Source of the DNA: Agapetus fuscipes
Lineage: Eukaryota > Arthropoda > Insecta > Trichoptera > Glossosomatidae
DNA length: 64,000 bases
Direction of reading: 5' to 3'
Assembly (NCBI GenBank): GCA_951799405.1
Contig: OX637353.1
Span: 1,488,001 to 1,552,000 of the forward strand
Shown here piece by piece: positions 58,258-64,000 of the stretch. The notes under the pieces were generated by a model. That model was given only the letters and a program-made list of their open reading frames with translations. It did not search any database and had not been told where the DNA came from. Numbering within the stretch: the stretch's first letter is position 1; each line of letters opens with the position of its first letter. The position numbers and the translations under genes were made by a program.

Positions 58258-58490
58258 TACGAGCTTGATCGTCGTCGCTACAAAGCGCCAATTCTTAAGC
58301 AAGACCCAGTTGCTGTAAGGCTGGATGGACCTTTGGTGACCGGTCATTGGTAAAGGTTTCATGAATTTTTCAACCTAGCGAAAAGCAAATTTGAAAATAT
58401 AAATGGTATATTTTTTGTGCTCCGCCGGGAATCGAACCCACAACCTTCCCATTCAGAGTCCGAAGTGTTACCACTGAACTACGGACCGGT
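58258..58490 (-). mobile_element. SINE family A, copy 6, 3'-truncated
   Basis: The head (GACCGGTCCGTAGTTCAGTGG, B-box GGTTCGATTCCC) and body to GCGCTTTGTAGCGACGACG are conserved. The 3' end beyond GAGCTTG is not recognisable. It lies 36 bp from the 39-bp satellite. Confidence 0.88.
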
Positions 58491-58526
58491 CATTAAAAAA
58501 ATGATAATAATCAAACAAAATATTTT

Positions 58527-59005
58527 GTATGCAAGCAGGGCGTAGTGTGTACCTACATATATATTGTATGCAAGCAGGGCGTAGTGTGTACCTACATATA
58601 TATTGTATGCAAGCAGGGCGTAGTGTGTACCTACATATATATTGTATGCAAGCAGGGCGTAGTGTGTACCTACATATATATTGTATGCAAGCAGGGCGTA
58701 GTGTGTACCTACATATATATTGTATGCAAGCAGGGCGTAGTGTGTACCTACATATATATTGTATGCAAGCAGGGCGTAGTGTGTACCTACATATATATTG
58801 TATGCAAGCAGGGCGTAGTGTGTACCTACATATATATTGTATGCAAGCAGGGCGTAGTGTGTACCTACATATATATTGTATGCAAGCAGGGCGTAGTGTG
58901 TACCTACATATATATTGTATGCAAGCAGGGCGTAGTGTGTACCTACATATATATTGTATGCAAGCAGGGCGTAGTGTGTACCTACATATATATTGTATGC
59001 AATCA
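58527..59005. repeat. 39-bp tandem satellite, 12 units
   Basis: Twelve identical 39-bp units (58,527-58,994) are followed by an 11-bp partial unit ending in a variant (GCAATCAG for GCAAGCAG). The unit starts GTATGCAAGCAGGGCG and ends TACATATATATT. Since 39 is a multiple of 3, frames stay open through the array on both strands (160, 163 and 192 codons); these are arithmetic artefacts with 13-residue repeats, not supported genes. There are no spacers, so it is not a CRISPR array. Confidence 0.97.
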
Positions 59006-59009
59006 GAAT

Positions 59010-59911
59010 GAATTTGGCATATATTTTTTTTATTAAAATTATGCGAGCAAACGTCACAGGTTTATGTGACTTGAAGCTCTCCTTTTACTTATCAACCCGA
59101 CCACGGGCATAATATTTTTGTCTCTTAAATTTATAAAGCCACTAATCTTTCGCTTTCGGTAATCGCTTATCTCTAATAAAATCTCTATGTCATGAATAAA
59201 AATCATTATTGACATTGTTGTTTTTTTTAAAAGTGAGGTATGAACAAATCATATTGTAAAGAGGTCGAGTAAACGGCAATCCTATACACATAAAAATGAT
59301 TGATTCGTTCGATATTCAAATTAACCAATGGAATCGGTGAATATTAATTGCATAAAAAACACTTATTTCTTATTCAATATTAAAAATGTTAGGATCAAAA
59401 ATAAGCCTTAAGGATTTTTTCTGTTTACAGAAAATTAACTATAATTATACATATACTACTTGTACTTGTATATTTATTTTGCAATGCAATTACATTCACT
59501 CAACGATTACAACATTAAGAATTAGTATTAAAATGAACCTTTGTCCTAACGTGGTCCTAACCAATAGATGCCATCGAAACATGCAAATTTAACCTCAAAT
59601 ATCAAATCCAATATTGATGAAGTTTTCAGTACAGCGTGAGCGTCTGCTGTGTTGAATTGTAAATGAGCTTCTGTGTGCGCAGTAGCTAATTGATCAATTA
59701 TTCCGATTCCGAATCCTCAGCCGCTTCCCAGTCAATGTTTATAAAACAACTTCATTCCCCAACTTGTCAAACGCTGTAACAAATTAATGCAGGCCTGGAA
59801 TATAATTAACTCGCAATTAAATTATACCCCGAAATTCAAAATAGAATAATTTATTTTAGTTAAATATATATTTAACAACTTAACGGTCTTAGTTTTTTAT
59901 GTTTTCTTATG

Positions 59912-59942
<31 letters not shown>

Positions 59943-60070
59943 CATACAGGGACAAGCTCGCGGGGCCCACCATATGCCCCCCTCGTCTCGTAAAAAATCC
60001 CCTCCCCCTCGCAACCCTATTTTTTCAAAGCACCAAAAATGCATTTTGTACGACTATACATCCATATACT
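59010..60070. other. Unassigned AT-rich DNA
   Basis: A T-rich run lies at about 59,905-59,930. No supported ORF or repeat. Confidence 0.4.
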
Positions 60071-60071
60071 T

Positions 60072-60163
60072 ATCTATAATCCAAGTTGCAAAGATATATT
60101 AAATCAAAGCTCATATCTAATGCATGCCCACAAACAGACACGTGTAAGTTCGCGCTTACATAT
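60072..60163 (-). repeat. LINE family 1 3' UTR, terminal fragment
   Basis: ATCTATAATCCAAGTTGCAA, GCCCACAAACAGACACGTGT and AAGTTCGCGCTTACATAT. Only the last 90 bp of the element are present, an extreme 5' truncation. Confidence 0.8.
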
Positions 60164-60281
60164 CGCGGTGACATACATAATGTTATCTCACATTGGAGTT
60201 TGAAACCAATATGAGTCGTATAAAACTAAAACCGGCAATTGAGGATTTTGTTCGAAAATGAGATAAATGTACGGAAATTGT

Positions 60282-60588
60282 ACCGGTTCGTAGTCTAATG
60301 GCAAGCTCTTCGGACTCTCAAATGGAAGGTCGTGAGTTTAAATTCCGGCGGAACACAAAAAATATAACATTTATGTTTGTAAATATGCTCTTTGCTGGGT
60401 TGAAAAATTCAAATACCTTTACCAAAGCCTGGTCACCAAAGGTCTATCCAGCCTCACAGCAACTGCGTCTTGCATCAGAATTGGCGCTTTCTATAGCGAC
60501 AGTCAAGCTTGCAGAGGGGTCTGGAGGTGTGATTCACACAAAACAGCGCTCACTAAGTAAATCATCCTAATATTATTATTATTAAATC
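60282..60588 (+). mobile_element. SINE family A, copy 7, full length
   Basis: ACCGGTTCGTAGTCTAATGG start, mutated B-box (GAGTTTAAATTCC), GGCGGAACACAAAAAATATA, TTTGCTGGGTTGAAAAATTC, CACAGCAACTGCGTCTTGC, then AAAACAGCGCTCACTAAGTA, AATCATCC and an ATT tail (TATTATTATTATT). It confirms the 3' end structure inferred from the minus copies. The 90-residue frame through it is not a gene. Confidence 0.9.
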
Positions 60589-60594
60589 ATTTCT

Positions 60595-61170
60595 ATACAT
60601 TTTTCTCATTTTTAAACCGATCTAGACTGCCACCTTTGGCCACCATAATTCTGCAACTAAAATAAAAACAAAAAAATATTGACGATGCAATAAGTTCTTA
60701 CGTTCCTACTCCAGACAGAAATTAATCACATCCAAACTACTAAAAATCCTTTTTATGACGCGAGATGAAAATTTATGAAAGCTTTTTTTTTCAGTGCAAA
60801 CTAACTCGGGGTGGCAGCGCCATTATGTGCCTGCTCGGCCATTGCAATTACTGTAATGGCATACATGCCCGCCAAAGAAAAATAAAATGTATGTACACTG
60901 CCGTGCGAGTATGTGCGTCACTCGGGTATCGTCACACAATTTCACAATTTCAGCTGAAATTCTTATTTTTTCAGTTATATTTGGAAACTTGAAAGCTGAA
61001 TGGATTAAGCAGATTATGAAGACATAAAATCCATACATTTTTACTTTTTTTTTTGTGAGTGAATATTCATAAAAGAGTTAATGATGCATTCATTCTGTTG
61101 GTCCTTACATACTATAGATACAGTTTAATGTTGTCGTTAAAGGTTTATATAGGAAAATGGGATAAGTATG
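60595..61170. other. Unassigned DNA
   Basis: No supported ORF or repeat. Confidence 0.4.
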
Positions 61171-61175
61171 TATAA

Positions 61176-61236
61176 TGTGCCCTTGAAGTGTGCTTTACAC
61201 GAAAACGGCGCTTTTTAAACAAAGAAATCATCCAAA
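61176..61236 (+). mobile_element. SINE family A, 3' end fragment
   Basis: CCCTTGAAGTGTGCTTTACA, CGAAAACGGCGCTTTTTAAA and AAGAAATCATCC align to the last 60 bp of family A. It is a short decayed remnant. Confidence 0.55.
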
Positions 61237-61239
61237 TAT

Positions 61240-62150
61240 ATATCTATAAATATAATGTATATGGAAACAAAAAAATGTCGTGAAAAGCCATCGTAGATTC
61301 ATGTGACTCAATTGTAATAAAACGACTCATTTACTTCTCATTTCAAACCTAAAGTTAAGTTTTCAAGAAATATTTTTAAGTCTCCTATATGAGGTTTAAA
61401 AACCATGGTGTGTCAGTCAGTATTTAAATAGGAAGCTTTAAATATAATTAAGTTACATGATTGAAAATTTGTATGAAAACTGAGCTTCTGTTAACCGACA
61501 ATAGATGGCAATATCACTTATTATGAACATTGTATCACCTCAACATTGCACCAACTTGATACAAGACGAATGAGATTGATTAACAAAAATAAATTTCAGA
61601 CAAAAATTCGTTTTTTTATTCCCTTATTCAGAGCGTCCTAAATCATGCCTTTAACTATTATTTTTCTTTCAATTACATGCACCGCAAAATTAGAAAAGAG
61701 AATGCAAGTATAGTTTACTATGCTGCTTTGATTTTTATTAAATTTAATATAAGGATGTAAATTCAGCGTACACTGAGGCCAACGACGCTCGAGATTGCAT
61801 AGTACGAGTATAAAGTTTTCCTGGCAGACAATATGCGGTGTGTCGGTTTATCATGTCATGAGGTGGCTGGGCAGTCCTAGCGCGCCAACATAACACACCC
61901 TTAACTTTTCGACACCCCTGGTAATTTGTTTGAATTTAGAACTTAACGAACTATAAATGCTATTTTACTTTGTTTATATATATGTCTAAGAAAAATAGTG
62001 TTGGGAAAATGCGTTGACTTTTGAAATATATTTATAAAGTGAAACGCCATTGCCGTGCATAACCAATATCGCCATGCCAGTGTGAATATTTATGTTTATT
62101 TATGGATAATTGTTACTACCGTCGATCGGATAGTAACACACATGTATTTT
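61240..62150. other. Unassigned AT-rich DNA
   Basis: Nothing recognisable. Confidence 0.4.
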
Positions 62151-62154
62151 TCAA

Positions 62155-62290
62155 GTTTAAGGGTTTGTGCATTGACATTGTGAAGATTTATTTTAAAAAG
62201 AATAATGTAAAAATTAAAGAAAGTTTCTCTTCACAAGTTATAAATCAACTCGTGAAGAAAAACTTTGTTTAATTTTTACATTATGTATTT
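62155..62290. repeat. Small foldback repeat related to hammerhead family
   Basis: Arms AATGTAAAAATTAAAGAAAG (62,203) and its near reverse complement ending at about 62,284 flank a short loop. The left flank GGGTTTGTGCATTGACATTG is the family terminus seen near 24,065 in the other orientation. No core motif is retained. Confidence 0.55.
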
Positions 62291-62343
62291 TTCATTTCGA
62301 ATTTAAGATATCAGTCTGTATAAAGATTTTTCTCTCCAAAAAA

Positions 62344-62404
62344 AAAACCAGTAACACATACATTGAAACTTTTTGTCGCGTTCTCCCCGAAGGTCACATG
62401 TGGC
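62344..62404 (-). mobile_element. SINE family B, decayed 3' end
   Basis: AACACATACATTGAAACTTT, TTGTCGCGTTCTCCCCGAAG and GTCACATGTGGC correspond to the 3' end of family B. It joins the LINE tail at 62,405 without a gap. Confidence 0.6.
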
Positions 62405-62656
62405 TAATCTAATCTAATCTAAGCTGCAAAGATATATATCATTTAAGATTTATACTAAATGCATTCCCACAAGCAGATATGTATAATTTCGCGCTAACAC
62501 ATGCCGCATGTGGACCTACAATATAAAAACCCAATCTCAAATGAACATAAGCCTTGCAACTCTTGCCGTCCTTCCCTGAAACAGGGGTGACATTGGCAAA
62601 GTGAACCAATTTTTATATTATGGGTGGTCAGCCGCATAACAACCTATAAGTCAAGG
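62405..62656 (-). repeat. LINE family 1 3' UTR copy
   Basis: A TAATC tandem tail at 62,405-62,421, CCCACAAGCAGATATG, intact hairpin CCCTGAAACAGGGG, GGGTGGTCAGCC and TAAGTCAAGGAAC. Truncated at its 5' side shortly after. Confidence 0.88.
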
Positions 62657-62705
62657 AACATACATGACAAATTACATTTTTTTTAAATCAAAGAATCAAA
62701 GAATG

Positions 62706-62962
62706 GCGAGTGAGCCTATTTACTTTTACAGGTAAAGGGGCCGGCCTTACACCAACCACTCCAGTTGAAGTGAAGATTTCCCCACTCCCGGGGTGCTGGT
62801 ACTAATTTCTTGTGAAGGCTGAGTTAAACTTGCAGGTATTTTATTTTAAGTTTGAAATAAACACCAAAACGGGAAATAATTTCTGGCACCTTCGGTGGGA
62901 TTCAAACCCGAGCTCTCGGCATGGAATGCAAGCACTCACCAACCGAGCCATCGACCGGACTA
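62706..62962 (-). mobile_element. SINE family B, near full-length copy
   Basis: Head at 62,962-62,900 (GGCTCGGTTGGTGAG A-box, GGTTTGAATCCC B-box), body with TTTCCCGTTTTGGTG, AATACCTGCAAG, AGCCTTCACAAGAAATTAG and GGCCGGCCCC. The 3' terminal palindrome is missing. Confidence 0.85.
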
Positions 62963-62969
62963 GATAATT

Positions 62970-64000
62970 GAATATATTTGCTGTACTGAAATACATTCTT
63001 ACATGCGTTCAAGCCAAGTTTTAATTATTATTAACCAAGTCACAATATTTATTTTTTCCACTTGAAATAAATTGGCTACTTAGAATTATAAACGATATTT
63101 TTGAATACTTTTAATGAGTATATTTTAAAAGTGAACAAATAATCGATTTTATAGCGTGAACTGAAATCTTTGAAATCGTTAAGATAAAGTTAAGTTTTCT
63201 TCGCGTTCAAACAGATGGGTTCATTCATTAAAAATCTTGTGTTCCAGTTGGTCGCTTAAAAAGCCTGCACAATCTTTTTTGGAAATTTGATCTGTTGTAT
63301 GGGATGGATGGTTTTGTATTTAATTAAGCTGAAAAGCTGAAAGGAATGAATCGCCGTTATCTGTGAGATATCACTTGTGAGACGTGGCCGCGTGTATTTA
63401 GTAGACGTCGCTGCACCGACTGTTTATCTATACTGGCGAGGTTTCCAGAAATGTCGTCGCTTTCTCGGAAACATTTTTCAATTCAATTAAGCCGGCTACC
63501 TTCAGTAGTTGAGAACTAAAGATAATAAATACTTACCTAGTGCAAGATGTATTTAAAGGTCGACGAACAGATTGAATTTGTTGAACATGAGAAAAAATAT
63601 ATGTTGCAGCAGAAGCTTTATAGAATGTTATTTAAATTTAAAATATATACAATACATTTACCTGTATTGTATTTATTTTATGTACGTTACGTATGTTTTT
63701 CAACGTTAAAGTCATATTTTGTTTTTAGTAATTTTTTAAAGTGCTGTTGTCTCAAGAATTAAAAAAAAGTCATCTATGATTGATATGTCCTTAAAAAGTA
63801 TATGAACTCATAGAATATATGTAAAATTGTATCAAGCTTGGGCTTTTATTATTTATATGGGAAAGTGTTATACATATTTTACAATAAACAAGCATATTCG
63901 CCAAAGTCACATTCAAATGAAAAGAATACATTTTGTTTCTTGTACGTACGTTCAGACTTTTAGAATTTTTGAAATGTTTAGGGAGGACTTTATTGTCATT
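62970..64000. other. Unassigned AT-rich DNA
   Basis: A splice-donor-like CTAG/GTAAGT on the minus strand lies near 63,532-63,541, without a recognisable exon. The 71-residue frame 63,547-63,762 has no known domain. Confidence 0.3.

Noticed and set aside
58479..59057. ORFs of 160-192 codons with 13-residue repeats
   Set aside because: They arise from a 39-bp satellite whose period is divisible by three; open in several frames and both strands.

Overview
The window is AT-rich eukaryotic DNA, most likely from an arthropod and probably an insect. This is inferred from the RTE-like and L2/CR1-like LINE remnants, tRNA-derived SINEs, many TAGGTACCTA-like words and no bacterial gene organisation. 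I find no host protein-coding gene I can defend: open frames are short, lack recognisable domains, or are translations of repeats. Nearly everything that can be identified is transposable-element DNA in several generations of nesting.

The main families are as follows. LINE family 1 is an RTE-like non-LTR retrotransposon. Its longest remnant (36,746-38,072, minus) keeps half of the reverse transcriptase. Its 3' UTR of about 250 bp, ending in a TATAGAT- or TAGAT-type tail, is scattered as 5'-truncated copies at both ends and through the middle of the window. LINE family 2 has a related C-terminus (near 5.0, 7.2 and 35.7 kb). A different RTE-type element lies at 8.84-9.51 kb. L2/CR1-type remnants lie at 28.3-29.16 kb and 55.2-55.44 kb. 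There are two tRNA-derived SINE families: A (8 copies or fragments) and B (7 copies or fragments). A solo LTR with 4-bp target duplication lies at 31,676-32,056, and small inverted-repeat elements are at 23.0, 24.2 and 62.2 kb.

The most unusual objects are two Helitron-like elements (26,494-28,306 and 45,178-52,243). They share a 5' end beginning TC and a 3' end with hairpins and CTAG, each inserted between A and T. Between these ends sits a tandem array of about 263-bp units homologous to the family 1 LINE 3' UTR: 5 units in one copy and 25 in the other. The larger array shows two unit types in a higher-order pattern. A second unusual class is a set of repeats with hammerhead-ribozyme-like cores, partly in inverted pairs, that may be Penelope-type terminal repeats.

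Layout: 0-7.4 kb LINE tails, a GC-rich hairpin repeat, family 2 remnants and a 35-bp satellite; 8.4-9.5 kb RTE remnant; 9.5-17.4 kb mostly featureless AT-rich DNA; 17.4-25.8 kb LINE tails, SINEs and nested inverted-repeat elements; 26.5-29.2 kb Helitron 1 abutting an L2 remnant; 29.2-33.2 kb mostly unknown with the solo LTR; 33.2-43.2 kb LINE family 1 and SINEs; 45.2-52.2 kb Helitron 2; 52.3-64 kb SINE fragments, a CR1 tail, a 39-bp satellite and unassigned DNA. The repeats interact as insertions within one another rather than as a pathway. All family names are from visible motifs only; no database search was possible.
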